A DNA stretch of 64,000 nucleotides from NCBI RefSeq assembly GCF_018688155.1, contig NZ_CP061312.1, positions 1,736,001 through 1,800,000 of the forward strand. The letters run 5' to 3'. The position numbers and the translations under genes were made by a program. The stretch is from Polynucleobacter sp. AP-Sving-400A-A2. GTDB taxonomy: Bacteria > Pseudomonadota > Gammaproteobacteria > Burkholderiales > Burkholderiaceae. The notes beneath the pieces are model-generated. The model was not told where the DNA came from. It ran no database searches and saw only the letters and a list, made by a program, of their open reading frames with translations. Of the stretch, positions 45,216 through 55,102 are shown one piece after another; the stretch's first letter is position 1, and every line of letters starts with the position of its first letter.

Positions 45216-46652
45216 TTACTTCACCTGAATAATTTTGAGTGAATTCGTACCACCTGGCTCGCCCATTGGCTCACCAGAGGTTAGGACAACCACGTCGCCC
45301 TTCTTCACCGCGCCCATCTTTTTCAAACAGTCTTCTACTTCTTGCAATGCGGTATCACGATGCTTGGTGTAATCCAAACCAATGGGGAATACATTGCGGT
45401 AAGTACTTAAGGCGCGCTGAGTAGCAATCTTGGAAGTCAAGGCAAAAATAGGTAAATGGATATTGTGACGACTCATCCAAACTGCAGTAGATCCAGAGTC
45501 TGTCAAAGCAGCAATCGCATTGGCATTGAGGTGATACGCTGTAAACAGGGCGCCCAAGGCAATCGTTTGATCAATGCGTGAGAAGGTTTGATCCAAGAAA
45601 TCCGTATCCAGTTTTACACGGTCTGACTTTTCCGCTTCAACACAAATCTCGGCCATTGCCTTGATAGTTTGTACTGGGTAGTTACCAGCAGCAGATTCTG
45701 CAGACAGCATGACTGCGTCTGTGCCATCTAACACTGCATTAGCTACGTCACTCACCTCAGCGCGGGTAGGCACTGGAGCATTAATCATGGACTCCATCAT
45801 TTGCGTAGCAGTGATCGTAAATTTATCAGCCTCAAGTGCGAGTTTGATCATGCGCTTTTGCAAAGCAGGAACGGCTGCGTTACCAACCTCAATGGCTAGA
45901 TCGCCGCGTGCAACCATGATGCCGTCACTCTCCGCGATGATGCTTTTGAGAGCTTCAGTTTCAATAGCTTCAGCGCGCTCCACTTTAGCAATCGTGCGAA
46001 CCTTACCAACCCCGTGCTTTGCGCTAGCGGCATCTGCCAGCTTACGGGCATAGGTCATGTCAGCACCATCTTTTGGAAAACTGATTGCGAGAAAATCTAC
46101 GCCCATCGCAATGGCTGCATCCAAATCGGCAATATCTTTTTCTGTTAGTGCTGGTGCAGTCAAGCCACCGCCAGCACGGTTAATACCTTTATTATTTGAG
46201 AGTGGGCCACCTTGCTCTACTAAGGTAAAGATTTCTCCACCTTTTACACTCTCGACCCGAAGAACAACCAAGCCATCATTCAATAACAGTCGATCACCCG
46301 GCCTAACATCTTGTGGCAACTCTTTGTAATCCAAGCCTACGCGCTCTTGATTACCAAGCTCACAATCAACATCTAGAATAAATTGCGCGCCTTCTTTAAG
46401 AAGAATTTTGCTGTCAACAAATTTACCCACACGAATTTTGGGGCCCTGTAGATCGGCCATGATGCCAACCTCTTTGCCCACCTCTGCGGAAATACTACGC
46501 ACCAAATCGTGACGCGCTTTATGGTCTGCAACCGTGCCATGAGAAAAGTTCATTCTTACAACATCTACACCAGCACGAATCATCTCGCGCAATACTTCAG
46601 GCTTTTCTGATGCAGGTCCTAATGTGGCAATGATTTTAGTTGCTCTCAACAT
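45216..46652 (-). CDS. pyk: Pyruvate kinase
   Basis: Converts phosphoenolpyruvate and ADP to pyruvate and ATP. It is 478 residues. The N-terminal TKIIATLGPASEKPEVL, the active-site IMVARGDLAIEVG and TATQMMESMINAPVPTRAEV signatures, and a regulatory C-terminal domain ending in SGEPMGEPGGTN are present. It starts two bases after the pgk stop, so the two ATP-generating glycolytic enzymes are translated together. The allosteric effector type cannot be determined. Confidence 0.97.
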   Translation of the reverse strand: MLRATKIIATLGPASEKPEVLREMIRAGVDVVRMNFSHGTVADHKARHDLVRSISAEVGKEVGIMADLQGPKIRVGKFVDSKILLKEGAQFILDVDCELGNQERVGLDYKELPQDVRPGDRLLLNDGLVVLRVESVKGGEIFTLVEQGGPLSNNKGINRAGGGLTAPALTEKDIADLDAAIAMGVDFLAISFPKDGADMTYARKLADAASAKHGVGKVRTIAKVERAEAIETEALKSIIAESDGIMVARGDLAIEVGNAAVPALQKRMIKLALEADKFTITATQMMESMINAPVPTRAEVSDVANAVLDGTDAVMLSAESAAGNYPVQTIKAMAEICVEAEKSDRVKLDTDFLDQTFSRIDQTIALGALFTAYHLNANAIAALTDSGSTAVWMSRHNIHLPIFALTSKIATQRALSTYRNVFPIGLDYTKHRDTALQEVEDCLKKMGAVKKGDVVVLTSGEPMGEPGGTNSLKIIQVK

Positions 46653-46654
46653 AT

Positions 46655-47866
46655 TTAGTCTTTCGCTCTTTCGGCTAATACTGCAAAGGCTGGCAAGGTT
46701 TTACCTTCTAAGAATTCCAAGAAAGCGCCACCGCCAGTAGAGATGTAATCCACTTGATTTTCAATACCGTACTTCGCAATCGCCGCCAAGGTATCACCAC
46801 CACCAGCAATCGAAAATGCAGGTGAATGGGCAATCGCTGCTGCCAACATCTTAGTGCCACCGCCAAACTGATCAATCTCAAATACACCCAATGGGCCATT
46901 CCATACAATCGTGCCAGCGTGCGCCAGCATGGTAGATAAACGTGCCGCAGTCTTAGGGCCAATATCCAAAATCATATCGTCATCAGCCACTTGATCAGCA
47001 GCAACACGATTTGCACGCGCTAATGGAGAAAGTTCGTTTGCAACAACGACGTCTTCAGGTATCGGAACGTGCGCACCGCGCTTTTCCATAATCTCCATAA
47101 TTTCTCGAGCTTCATTAACCAAATCTGGCTCTGCTAATGACTTACCAATAGGTAAGCCTTTAGCCAGCATAAAAGTATTGGCAATGCCGCCACCCACAAT
47201 CAACTCATCCACTTTGTCAGCTAGGGCTTTGAGGATAGTGAGCTTTGAAGATACTTTTGAGCCCGCCACAATTGCGATTAAAGGGCGCTTAGGACTTGCC
47301 AGCGCACGACTCAAGGCATCTAACTCCGCTGCCATCAATGGGCCGGCGCAAGCAATCGGCGCATATTTAGCTACGCCATTTGTAGTTGCTTCAGCACGGT
47401 GAGCGGTACCAAAGGCGTCGTTGACATATACATCACATAGAGCGGCAATCTTCTTAGCCAAGTCATCATTATTCTTTTTCTCACCCACATTCAGGCGACA
47501 GTTCTCCAGTAATACCAATTCGCCTGGATTTACCTCAAAGTTACCGCCCACCCAATTACTGATCAAAGGAACTTTACGATTCAAGAGTGTGGCAATTCGG
47601 TCGGCCACCGGAGCCAAACTATCTTCGGGTTTAAATTCACCTTCAGTTGGACGCCCCAAGTGGGAGGTCACCATTACTGCTGCGCCGGCATCTAAACACA
47701 TTTGTATTGCCGGCATGGAGGCTTTAATCCGAGTGTCTTCTGTAATATTGCCCACATCATCCTGAGGAACGTTAAGGTCGGCACGGATTAAAACCCGTTT
47801 TCCCTTGAGAAGACCAGCTGTAGCCAGTTCACTAAGGCGCTTTACTTTAAAGAGGGTTTCCGGCAT
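46655..47866 (-). CDS. pgk: Phosphoglycerate kinase
   Basis: Transfers phosphate from 1,3-bisphosphoglycerate to ADP. It is 403 residues. The signature [15 protein letters not shown], the substrate motif [11 protein letters not shown], and the nucleotide-binding late motif [13 protein letters not shown] are visible. It is first gene of the pgk-pyk-fba-purC(-purE-purK-tsaC) run, which probably initiates in the 211-base gap before ilvE. Confidence 0.98.
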   Translation of the reverse strand: MPETLFKVKRLSELATAGLLKGKRVLIRADLNVPQDDVGNITEDTRIKASMPAIQMCLDAGAAVMVTSHLGRPTEGEFKPEDSLAPVADRIATLLNRKVPLISNWVGGNFEVNPGELVLLENCRLNVGEKKNNDDLAKKIAALCDVYVNDAFGTAHRAEATTNGVAKYAPIACAGPLMAAELDALSRALASPKRPLIAIVAGSKVSSKLTILKALADKVDELIVGGGIANTFMLAKGLPIGKSLAEPDLVNEAREIMEIMEKRGAHVPIPEDVVVANELSPLARANRVAADQVADDDMILDIGPKTAARLSTMLAHAGTIVWNGPLGVFEIDQFGGGTKMLAAAIAHSPAFSIAGGGDTLAAIAKYGIENQVDYISTGGGAFLEFLEGKTLPAFAVLAERAKD

Positions 47867-48077
47867 GAGAATAGGTAAATAGAGTGGTTTACGAGGAATA
47901 CTCCATTCTAAATCGTCTAGGCTTTAAACCCCAAAGGAATTGGACTACCCCACCTCGCTCCCTGCTCTACAATAAAGGCTAAGACGCATTTCAGGCCTTG
48001 GGGCTCCCTAGTGGCTTGGCACCCTGTTTTACCGAATTGAGTCACCCAATTTATTAAATATTTAAAAGGTAGAGAAA

Positions 48078-49001
48078 ATGTCGATGTCCGACCGCGATGG
48101 CTTTATTTGGTCCGATGGGAAGCTAGTTCCCTGGCGTGAGGCCAATGTTCACGTGTTAACCCACAGTCTTCATTACGGAATGGGCGTATTTGAGGGTATT
48201 CGTGCCTACAACACATCCCAAGGTACCGCCATTTTCCGTCTTCCAGAGCACGTTAAGCGCCTATTCAACGGAACTAAGATTTTCCAGATGAATATGCCTT
48301 GGACCCCTGAAGAGATTAGTAAGGGCATTATTGAGGTGGTCAATAGCAATAAACTAGAAGCTTGCTATATCCGACCAATTATCTTTATTGGCTCCCAAAA
48401 ACTCGGCATCTCCCCAAAGGGCAACAGCATCCACACCGCAATCGCTGCCTGGGAATGGGGTGCTTATTTGGGTGAAGACGGTCTCAATAAGGGTATCCGC
48501 GTTAAAACCTCCTCATTTACCCGTCATTTCGTGAATTCCTCACTAGTTCGCGCTAAGGCCTCCGGTTACTACATCAACTCTATTTTAGCCAACCAAGAAG
48601 TAACGGCTAATGGCTACGATGAAGCCCTCCTACTGGATACAGAAGGTTATGTATCCGAAGGTTCTGGCGAGAATATCTTTATCGTAAATAACGGCATTAT
48701 TTACACCCCAGATCTAGCTTCTTGTTTAGACGGCATTACTCGCAACTCCATCATCCAAATCGCCAAAGATCTTGGCTACGAATTGCGTGAGAAGCGGATT
48801 ACTCGTGACGAGGTCTACTCAGCAGATGAGGCTTTCTTCACTGGTACTGCCGCTGAAGTAACGCCTATTCGGGAGCTAGACGACCGCACCATAGGCGACG
48901 GTAAACGCGGCCCGATTACCGAGCAAATCCAGAAGACTTACTTTGATGCGGTTTATGGCAGAGGCGATAAATATAAGTCTTGGCTAACTTACGTTAAGTA
49001 A
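48078..49001 (+). CDS. ilvE: Branched-chain amino acid aminotransferase
   Basis: The PLP-dependent last step of leucine, isoleucine and valine synthesis. It is 307 residues, class IV aminotransferase. The Schiff-base lysine is Lys160 (VRAKASGYYIN), and the signature continues with EALLLDTEGYVSEGSGENIF. The start is supported by AAGGTAGAGA just upstream. The 211-base gap from pgk holds no gene that I can see. The next gene, a zinc-finger protein, starts 14 bases downstream. Confidence 0.96.
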   Translation: MSMSDRDGFIWSDGKLVPWREANVHVLTHSLHYGMGVFEGIRAYNTSQGTAIFRLPEHVKRLFNGTKIFQMNMPWTPEEISKGIIEVVNSNKLEACYIRPIIFIGSQKLGISPKGNSIHTAIAAWEWGAYLGEDGLNKGIRVKTSSFTRHFVNSSLVRAKASGYYINSILANQEVTANGYDEALLLDTEGYVSEGSGENIFIVNNGIIYTPDLASCLDGITRNSIIQIAKDLGYELREKRITRDEVYSADEAFFTGTAAEVTPIRELDDRTIGDGKRGPITEQIQKTYFDAVYGRGDKYKSWLTYVK

Positions 49002-49015
49002 TTGGAAATCAAAGA

Positions 49016-49207
49016 ATGAGTGAAGCTCAAGTTGTAATGGTTGATGGCAATAAAGATTTGCCTTTACATTGCCCAACCAATAAAACTCCTAACTGGAATT
49101 CGCATCCACGTGTATTTCTGGATGTAGCTAAAACGGGTGAAGCTAAGTGTCCTTACTGCGGCACTGAGTACAAGCTCATTCCCGGTACCGAGCCCCACGG
49201 GCACTAA
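49016..49207 (+). CDS. CHCC zinc-finger domain protein
   Basis: A 63-residue protein with a CHCC zinc site: Cys19, His30, Cys45 and Cys48 (CPYCGTEYKL). It matches the zf-CHCC family, related to the NDUFS6 accessory subunit of complex I. In betaproteobacteria it commonly sits next to ilvE and waaF, as here. Its molecular role in bacteria is not established. Confidence 0.9.
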   Translation: MSEAQVVMVDGNKDLPLHCPTNKTPNWNSHPRVFLDVAKTGEAKCPYCGTEYKLIPGTEPHGH

Positions 49208-49252
49208 GCCTAACAGCACCCTAGACCAGGGTGCTGTGTCGGGATACCTCAT

Positions 49253-50290
49253 ATGAACCGTATTCTGATCATCGCCCCCAACTGGATTGGTGATGCTGTG
49301 ATGTCCCAGCCATTACTGGCGCATCTCAAAGCAATTTATCCGCAGTCACAGATTGATGTTTTAGCAAGTCCTTGGGTTGCACCGATTTATCGTGCCTGCT
49401 CTGAAGTTCATCAAGTCATTGAAGCGCGACTAGAGCATAAACAATTGCAATGGAGCTTACGTAAGAAACTAGCAAAGCAACTTGAATTAAATCAATACAC
49501 TACCTGCTTTGTTCTGCCCAATAGCTTGAAGTCTGCCCTTATTCCTTGGCTTGCCAATATTCCATTTCGAATTGGCTATCGCGGTGAGATGCGCTTTGGG
49601 CTTATTAATCTTGATCTAGATAATCCGAGCAAAGTGAATCGCCCACCGATGGCGAATCACTACCTTGCACTTGCTAACTCACTAGAGCACTCACAAGAGA
49701 TTGATACCAACAAACCTGCAGATCCTAAGCTCAATATTTCGCCTGCAGCCAAAGCATCAATCAACTCCAAGTTACGAGCTGCAGTAATTAACGAAAATTT
49801 AGTTTATGTACTTTGCCCAGGCGCTGAGTACGGCACAACAAAACGCTGGCCTGCCGAACACTTCGCTGCTCTTGCACAGCAATTAATCGCCAGCGAGCCA
49901 GATGTGCATGTAATTCTTCTTAGCGGTAAAGACGATCAGGCTTTAGGTGAGAGCATTCGAACTCAGGCAAAGAATGACTCACAAATACACAACTGGTGTG
50001 GCAAGACTTCGCTGGACGAAGCGATTGCACTCATCGGAATGAGTAAGGCACTAGTCAGCAATGACTCGGGCTTAATGCATATTGGTGCCGCATTAAAAGT
50101 TCCGCAGGTCGCTATTTTTGGCTCAAGTGATCCACATCACACTCCACCACTGTCCGATAAAGCGAAAGTACTTTGGCTTAATCTAGCTTGCAGCCCATGC
50201 CATAAAAGAGAGTGCCCACTAGGTCACCTCAAATGCTTAAAAGATATTTTGCCAGCCACCGTATTAGATGCCATTCAATCACGCCATTAA
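49253..50290 (+). CDS. waaF: ADP-heptose:LPS heptosyltransferase II
   Basis: WaaF adds the second L-glycero-D-manno-heptose to the LPS inner core at the cytoplasmic face of the inner membrane. It is 345 residues, GT-9 family. The N-terminal ILIIAPNWIGDAVMSQPLL, CPGAEYGTTKRWPAEHFA and VSNDSGLMHIGAAL motifs are characteristic. With waaA it shows a heptose-containing LPS core. It starts 45 bases after the zinc-finger gene. Confidence 0.95.
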   Translation: MNRILIIAPNWIGDAVMSQPLLAHLKAIYPQSQIDVLASPWVAPIYRACSEVHQVIEARLEHKQLQWSLRKKLAKQLELNQYTTCFVLPNSLKSALIPWLANIPFRIGYRGEMRFGLINLDLDNPSKVNRPPMANHYLALANSLEHSQEIDTNKPADPKLNISPAAKASINSKLRAAVINENLVYVLCPGAEYGTTKRWPAEHFAALAQQLIASEPDVHVILLSGKDDQALGESIRTQAKNDSQIHNWCGKTSLDEAIALIGMSKALVSNDSGLMHIGAALKVPQVAIFGSSDPHHTPPLSDKAKVLWLNLACSPCHKRECPLGHLKCLKDILPATVLDAIQSRH

Positions 50291-50324
50291 TTTTGTAGAG
50301 CTACACATCACCAGAAAGTAAGCC

Positions 50325-50759
50325 ATGTCAAAACTAGCCAGACTTTTTCATAACGCCGATGAAGTGGTGGATGCTTGGCGTGATGCCTTAAAAAATCGTG
50401 ACGTCAAAGGCGCCTTGGCAATCTGGCTAGATGATGACTCGATTACTTGCGTACTACCAGAAGGCCAGCGACTCAGTGGTCATGCAGAAATTCGGGATGG
50501 TCTAGAGCGCCTCTTAGCCAAGCAAGCTCTTTTTCTAGAGCCGATTGCCTGCATTAGTCACTCTGTTTTAGGAGCAGCGGTCTACGACACCACTGAGGCC
50601 GTCCACATTAGACCCGATCAAATTGAAGCGGCATTCTTTCTTAATATCACCTTGGTTCTTCTGCAAGATAGTCAAGGCTGGCGGATTGCACATCTTCATG
50701 CCAGCCATTCCACCGAGGATACGTTTGATGCGCCCTCAACTCCACATGGACTGCATTAA
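50325..50759 (+). CDS. SnoaL/NTF2-like small protein
   Basis: A 144-residue protein with the cone-shaped NTF2/SnoaL-like pattern: an N-terminal helix pair (VVDAWRDALKNRDVKGALAIW), SITCVLPEGQRLSGHAEIRDG, and the closing strand GWRIAHLHASHS. Such proteins are small-ligand enzymes or dimerisation modules, and no function can be assigned here. It is 34 bases after waaF and 28 before the next gene, so probably co-transcribed. Confidence 0.75.
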   Translation: MSKLARLFHNADEVVDAWRDALKNRDVKGALAIWLDDDSITCVLPEGQRLSGHAEIRDGLERLLAKQALFLEPIACISHSVLGAAVYDTTEAVHIRPDQIEAAFFLNITLVLLQDSQGWRIAHLHASHSTEDTFDAPSTPHGLH

Positions 50760-50787
50760 CTAGTAATGCCGTATAGATTGTCGTCTC

Positions 50788-51402
50788 ATGGATGAGCAAG
50801 TGCTTCGGTCACTAATCAAGTGGCCAAATGTCCCGCACTGCTTTGGCTGGCTAGCGCTTGATCGTCGCGGTCAATGGCGTATGCGTGATGAATTTGCCCA
50901 AGCCAATCAATTAGCTGGAAGTGTGATTCAGCACACAGCCCTCAATGACTTTATCTCTAGAAATTATGCGCACGACTCTTTGGGTAGATATTTTTTCCAA
51001 AATGGACCGCAACGAGTTTTTATTACGCTTGATGCCACCCCATTCATTACCAGAATCTTTCCGAGCGAAAGTGGAGCTCAGCTATTAACCCAGTGTGGCA
51101 CAGAGATAAAACCACAGGGTGCTCTGAGTGATGAAAAAGGCAATATCTACATCACAGGATTATTTCAACAATCACTCTCTGATCAAATCGATGGAGCAAC
51201 ATTTGCTAAAACAGAATCACTATCCGTCGCGCTATTACACGATCATGATTTAGATCTATTCTCAGATCAGTCCAAAGTGATAGAGGATGCCTGTAGCTTC
51301 AGGGGCTCCTGGCAATGGCAAGGCGAGCACCTGTCCATCGAACCTATTCACTCTGCTGAATTAGCTAATCGCTTTAATTTCGTTAAAGCACCAAGCAATT
51401 AA
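50788..51402 (+). CDS. Conserved hypothetical protein (DUF2946-like size, unassigned)
   Basis: A 204-residue soluble protein without signal peptide or membrane segments. It contains LDRRGQWRMRDEFAQ and CFGWLALDRRG near the N-terminus, and a run YFFQNGPQRVFITLDATPFITRIF in the middle (about residues 71-94). I recognise the general look of a conserved burkholderial protein of unknown function but cannot name the family with confidence. It ends directly against the convergent M48 peptidase gene with no intergenic space. Confidence 0.65.
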   Translation: MDEQVLRSLIKWPNVPHCFGWLALDRRGQWRMRDEFAQANQLAGSVIQHTALNDFISRNYAHDSLGRYFFQNGPQRVFITLDATPFITRIFPSESGAQLLTQCGTEIKPQGALSDEKGNIYITGLFQQSLSDQIDGATFAKTESLSVALLHDHDLDLFSDQSKVIEDACSFRGSWQWQGEHLSIEPIHSAELANRFNFVKAPSN

Positions 51403-53121
51403 TTAGCTTGGCATGTTCTTGCCCTGCTCCTTCAGTTCCTCTTGATACTGCTTTTGCATTTCACGAAGACGTGCATCAATACTCGAAGCTTGATAGAAAT
51501 CTGCGCCACCAGAAGATCTAGCAATCTTCAGTTGCTCAATCGCTGATGGCCATGCACCCTCAAGCGCATACTTTTCTCCAAGAGCGTAATGGCGCAGCGG
51601 CACATTTTTAGCCTGATCATAAGCATTCGAAAGCATACTCCACCAAACTACTTCATTGGGCTGTAATCTCGTACGCGCCTTTAACCAAGCAATGGCGTCA
51701 TTCGTACGACCTAGTTTCAGATACGCATTCATCATTGCTGCACCGGCAGCATAGGATTGTGGAAAGGCTTTTAAGGTGGCTTGAGCAATTTGCAAAGCCT
51801 CATCACCTTTGCCTCTGGCTAATGCCAACTCTGAAGCTGTAATATCTAAGGAGAGGCTTTGACGCAGAATGGGCGATCCTGGTGCGCTAGCGCTATTTGC
51901 TAAATTACGAGCTTGTTGCAAATAGCCGGCAGCCTGGTCTAACTTACCTTGTTTTTGTGCAACGAGCGAAAGCCCATAAAAACCTTCCATTTGTTTGCCA
52001 GGGGCTGATTGTTTACTCAATCCCTCAAAGGTATTTTTTAAGTCATACATCTGGCTAGAGCCCCCAGACTGCTCCATGCGAGCACGTGCTTTGATGAAAT
52101 AAAACTCTGCTGCTGTAGGTACATTTCTATTGGCAATATTACGAGCACGATCTTGCATATCGGCAATACGATCCGTTGTTAATGGATGGGTGCGCACATA
52201 AGATGGCACCCCATTATCCATAATGCCCGTCGCCTTTTGTAGGCGCTGGAAAAAACCTGGGGCACCATTAACGTCATAGCCACTCTCCGCCAGAATCTGA
52301 AAGCCAATACGATCAGCCTCGCGCTCAGCATCTCTTGAGTAAGAGAGTTGGTTATTGATGGCTACTGCTTGACCGCCTTGCATGAGCCCAGAAGCAGCGC
52401 CCGGATTACGTGATGCAGCTAAGGCGCCCAACAAGATACCAGCGAGAGCAATCATCGTATTGGTAGTCTGCCTATCCATCTGGCGAGCCAAATGACGTTG
52501 TAAAACGTGACCGGTCTCATGACCCATAACAGAAGCTACTTCTGAATCTGTTTCAGCACTAACCAGTAATCCTGTATGAAAACCAATAAATCCCCCAGGT
52601 AATGCAAATGCATTAATACTGCTGTCTTTAACGGCAAAAACTTCAAAGCTATAGGCACCACTTCCCTGCTCACTAGCACCGCCCAATTGCAGACGTTTTG
52701 CCGCCTGCAATAAGCGTCGTTCCATTTGATTTAAATAATCATAAATCGGTAAATCATTCGAATAATCCGTATCCGGACGAATCTGGCGCATGATCATTTC
52801 GCCATACTTTTTCTCATCCATACGACTCAAGCTATCGCCACCAGGATCCCCCATATCTGGGAGTACAAAACTGGGTTGGCTCAGGGGTGCATTGCGTGAT
52901 GGCAGGTTTGCGGAGCGGGCATCAGGCGACTGGACTGCTCTACCCAAGTTTTGCAAGGCAGCCGACTCTCCTTGCACAGATACATCCCCCGTGATAGGGG
53001 AGGGTGCAGGTCCAGCCGCATAGACGAGACCAACACTTGGCCAAGCCAAGCTCAGTATGAGCTGAGCAGCCAAAATTCGTCTAAAAAACGATATATCCCT
53101 TGATGTCTTTATGACTTGCAT
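51403..53121 (-). CDS. bepA: M48-family metallopeptidase with TPR repeats (BepA/YfgC-like)
   Basis: A periplasmic zinc protease of the BepA type, which monitors outer-membrane protein assembly. A signal peptide ends near Ala-Gly after VYA. The zinc motif is His201-Glu202-x-x-His205 ([11 protein letters not shown]). C-terminal TPR-like repeats run from about residue 330 to the end. The longest frame starts at 53172, inside the divergent moaC. I chose 53121 ([15 protein letters not shown]), giving 572 residues with a proper signal peptide. Only 23 bases separate it from moaC. Confidence 0.9.
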   Translation of the reverse strand: MQVIKTSRDISFFRRILAAQLILSLAWPSVGLVYAAGPAPSPITGDVSVQGESAALQNLGRAVQSPDARSANLPSRNAPLSQPSFVLPDMGDPGGDSLSRMDEKKYGEMIMRQIRPDTDYSNDLPIYDYLNQMERRLLQAAKRLQLGGASEQGSGAYSFEVFAVKDSSINAFALPGGFIGFHTGLLVSAETDSEVASVMGHETGHVLQRHLARQMDRQTTNTMIALAGILLGALAASRNPGAASGLMQGGQAVAINNQLSYSRDAEREADRIGFQILAESGYDVNGAPGFFQRLQKATGIMDNGVPSYVRTHPLTTDRIADMQDRARNIANRNVPTAAEFYFIKARARMEQSGGSSQMYDLKNTFEGLSKQSAPGKQMEGFYGLSLVAQKQGKLDQAAGYLQQARNLANSASAPGSPILRQSLSLDITASELALARGKGDEALQIAQATLKAFPQSYAAGAAMMNAYLKLGRTNDAIAWLKARTRLQPNEVVWWSMLSNAYDQAKNVPLRHYALGEKYALEGAWPSAIEQLKIARSSGGADFYQASSIDARLREMQKQYQEELKEQGKNMPS

Positions 53122-53144
53122 CCCTATATGGTAAAACTTATCCC

Positions 53145-53621
53145 ATGAACAAACTAACTCATTTTGATGCAAGCGGCCAAGCCCATATGGTCAACGTTGG
53201 CGATAAGCCCAATACCCACCGAATTGCCCTTGCTACAGGCAAGATCACCATGCTCCCAGAGACTTTCGGAATGATCGAGACTGGCACCCATAAAAAAGGG
53301 GATGTTCTAGGTATCGCCCGCATTGCCGGCATCCAGGCGTCCAAAAAGACATCGGACTTAATCCCTCTTTGTCACCCCCTAGCACTAACGCACGTGAGCC
53401 TAGAATTTGTCCTAAATAAAGATACCAGCAGCATTACCTGCCAAGTAAGAGCTGAAACAACTGGCCCCACTGGCGTTGAAATGGAAGCCCTCACCGCTGT
53501 CCAAGTAGCCCTCCTCACGATCTACGATATGGCTAAAGCCGTTGATAGGGGAATGGTGATGGGTGATATCCACCTACTAGAGAAGAGTGGTGGTAAGTCT
53601 GGAGAGTGGAAGGCTTCATAG
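53145..53621 (+). CDS. moaC: Cyclic pyranopterin monophosphate synthase
   Basis: MoaC forms cyclic pyranopterin monophosphate in molybdenum-cofactor synthesis. It is 158 residues. [32 protein letters not shown] and [17 protein letters not shown] motifs are complete. No Shine-Dalgarno is visible, and the start lies 23 bases from the divergent peptidase start, so the message may be leaderless or nearly so. Other moa genes are not in the window. Confidence 0.97.
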   Translation: MNKLTHFDASGQAHMVNVGDKPNTHRIALATGKITMLPETFGMIETGTHKKGDVLGIARIAGIQASKKTSDLIPLCHPLALTHVSLEFVLNKDTSSITCQVRAETTGPTGVEMEALTAVQVALLTIYDMAKAVDRGMVMGDIHLLEKSGGKSGEWKAS

Positions 53622-53641
53622 AAAAGCTTCACCATACAAAT

Positions 53642-53669
53642 ATTTAAGTCACCCTAGGGTGACTTAAAT
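53642..53669. terminator. Perfect 28-base palindrome, probable bidirectional terminator
   Basis: Every base from 53642 to 53669 pairs in a perfect palindrome centred on CCTAGG. A hairpin with a CTAG turn would have a 12-base stem. It lies between the convergent moaC and pilin genes, flanked by short T and A tracts. A role as a protein-binding site is not excluded. Confidence 0.6.
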
Positions 53670-53693
53670 TCTTATGGAGTGTTAATCATTACA

Positions 53694-54191
53694 CTACTTC
53701 GTGATGCGGCACTCCGAAGGTAATAGCTGAGGCAGCAGATTCGTCTCAGAAGAGCGGCAAGACCAGCCACCAGCCCAAGTCGATCCTTCTGGCTTAGATA
53801 AATCGATTGCTTTGGGAATATTGGCATCTGGATTATTTGTTGGAATGAGATGCAATGTGTTTTTATTGTCTGGCGCAACATTATTCTGAAAGTCGATGGC
53901 GATGGCGCCTGAAGGCGTAACCTCAATTAGCTTCACACTGCGGGTTGGCACAAAGGTAAATGAGCCGCTAGTTGCCTCATCCATCGGCACCGTCCCCCTG
54001 CTGGCAAACGCTTCTGTTACAGCTAGTTTTGCGCTAGAGGAAAGATTCATGCCCTCTACGATACGACTACGTGCAATGTAATCCTGATACTGGGGCACTG
54101 CAACGGCAACCAAAATACCAATGATGGCTACGACAACCATTACCTCGATTAAGGTAAAACCTGATTCTTGTTGTTCATCTTGCATACGCAT
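53694..54191 (-). CDS. Type IV pilin (PilE/PilA-like)
   Basis: A 165-residue prepilin. A short leader ends in Gly11, followed by the class III signal [20 protein letters not shown], cleaved by PilD, whose helix packs in the pilus core. Two late cysteines (Cys145 and Cys161) could form the D-region disulfide loop. The start at 54191 has an AGGAG nine bases upstream. No pilus assembly genes flank it, so it is either the major pilin encoded apart from its machinery or a minor pilin. Terminators lie on both sides, making it a single-gene unit. Confidence 0.9.
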   Translation of the reverse strand: MRMQDEQQESGFTLIEVMVVVAIIGILVAVAVPQYQDYIARSRIVEGMNLSSSAKLAVTEAFASRGTVPMDEATSGSFTFVPTRSVKLIEVTPSGAIAIDFQNNVAPDNKNTLHLIPTNNPDANIPKAIDLSKPEGSTWAGGWSCRSSETNLLPQLLPSECRITK

Positions 54192-54263
54192 GGTGATTAG
54201 CTCCTGAGGTTAAATACCTCATCATCCAGTCTATACACATGGGATTCAAGATGTCCACACGTA

Positions 54264-54294
54264 AGAAAAGCCGGCTTTGAAGGCCGGCTTTTCT
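54264..54294. terminator. Bidirectional terminator between the TerC and pilin genes
   Basis: A 12-base perfect stem AGAAAAGCCGGC/GCCGGCTTTTCT around the loop TTTGAAG. The T run ends the TerC-family transcript on the minus strand and any plus-strand read-through. Confidence 0.85.
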
Positions 54295-54313
54295 GATTAA
54301 TGCGAAAGAAAAA

Positions 54314-55021
54314 TTAATGCGCTTCTTTAGCCGCGTTCTTTTTCTTGAAATAGCTACCAACCAAAATCACAATCGCTATACCAACCACCTCAAAGGCTAG
54401 CTTTGCATCACCTAGTAGAGCCTCAATGCTATCTTTAATCGCAGGATCATCGACCAACATACCGCCGGCCAAGAAACCTAAAAGCCCTGCACCAATAGTG
54501 ATAATGATTGGGAAACGCTCCATTACCTTGAGCAACATAGCGCTACCAAAAATAATCAATGGAATAGACATCGCCAAACCGATAATCAATAGTAAGAGGC
54601 GAGTTTCTTCAGGGCCTTTTTGAGCTGCTGCTGCAACGGCTAAAACGTTATCTAAACTCATCACCAAGTCAGCAATCAGAATCGTCCGAATGGCCGCCCA
54701 AATACTAGTCTTGGCTTCCATATGCTCTTCACCGCCACTATCGGATAACAGCTGAATACCGATGTAGAGCAATAGCAAACCACCAATAATTTTTAGGTAT
54801 GGCAACGTTAGCAAAGCCACTGCAGTAATTGTGAGCACTACACGCAGGATGATAGCTGCAGCACTACCCCAGAAAATAGCTTTCTTTTGCTGGGCGGGTG
54901 GTAAGTTGCGGGATGCTAAAGCAATAACAACCGCGTTATCGCCAGATAACAAAATATTGGCAACGATGATTGAAAGTAATGCCGCCCAAAAGGCTGCATC
55001 TGAAAATGCTGAAAAATCCAT
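54314..55021 (-). CDS. TerC/YjbE-family integral membrane protein
   Basis: A 235-residue membrane protein of the TerC family (YjbE branch) with about seven helices. Acidic residues within helices, LLSGDNAVVIALA (about residues 24-36) and DLVMSLDNVLAVAAAA, form the family signature and are likely cation sites. Related proteins export Mn2+ and metallate exported enzymes. The metal is not determined here. It is a single-gene unit between sucD and a terminator. Confidence 0.9.
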   Translation of the reverse strand: MDFSAFSDAAFWAALLSIIVANILLSGDNAVVIALASRNLPPAQQKKAIFWGSAAAIILRVVLTITAVALLTLPYLKIIGGLLLLYIGIQLLSDSGGEEHMEAKTSIWAAIRTILIADLVMSLDNVLAVAAAAQKGPEETRLLLLIIGLAMSIPLIIFGSAMLLKVMERFPIIITIGAGLLGFLAGGMLVDDPAIKDSIEALLGDAKLAFEVVGIAIVILVGSYFKKKNAAKEAH

Positions 55022-55102
55022 GATGTCTCCGTGCTTTTATATTTTAGTTTTAACTACAAGGTGCTACAAAATTCATGCCGACGAATCGGCATGAACCTAC
55101 TA

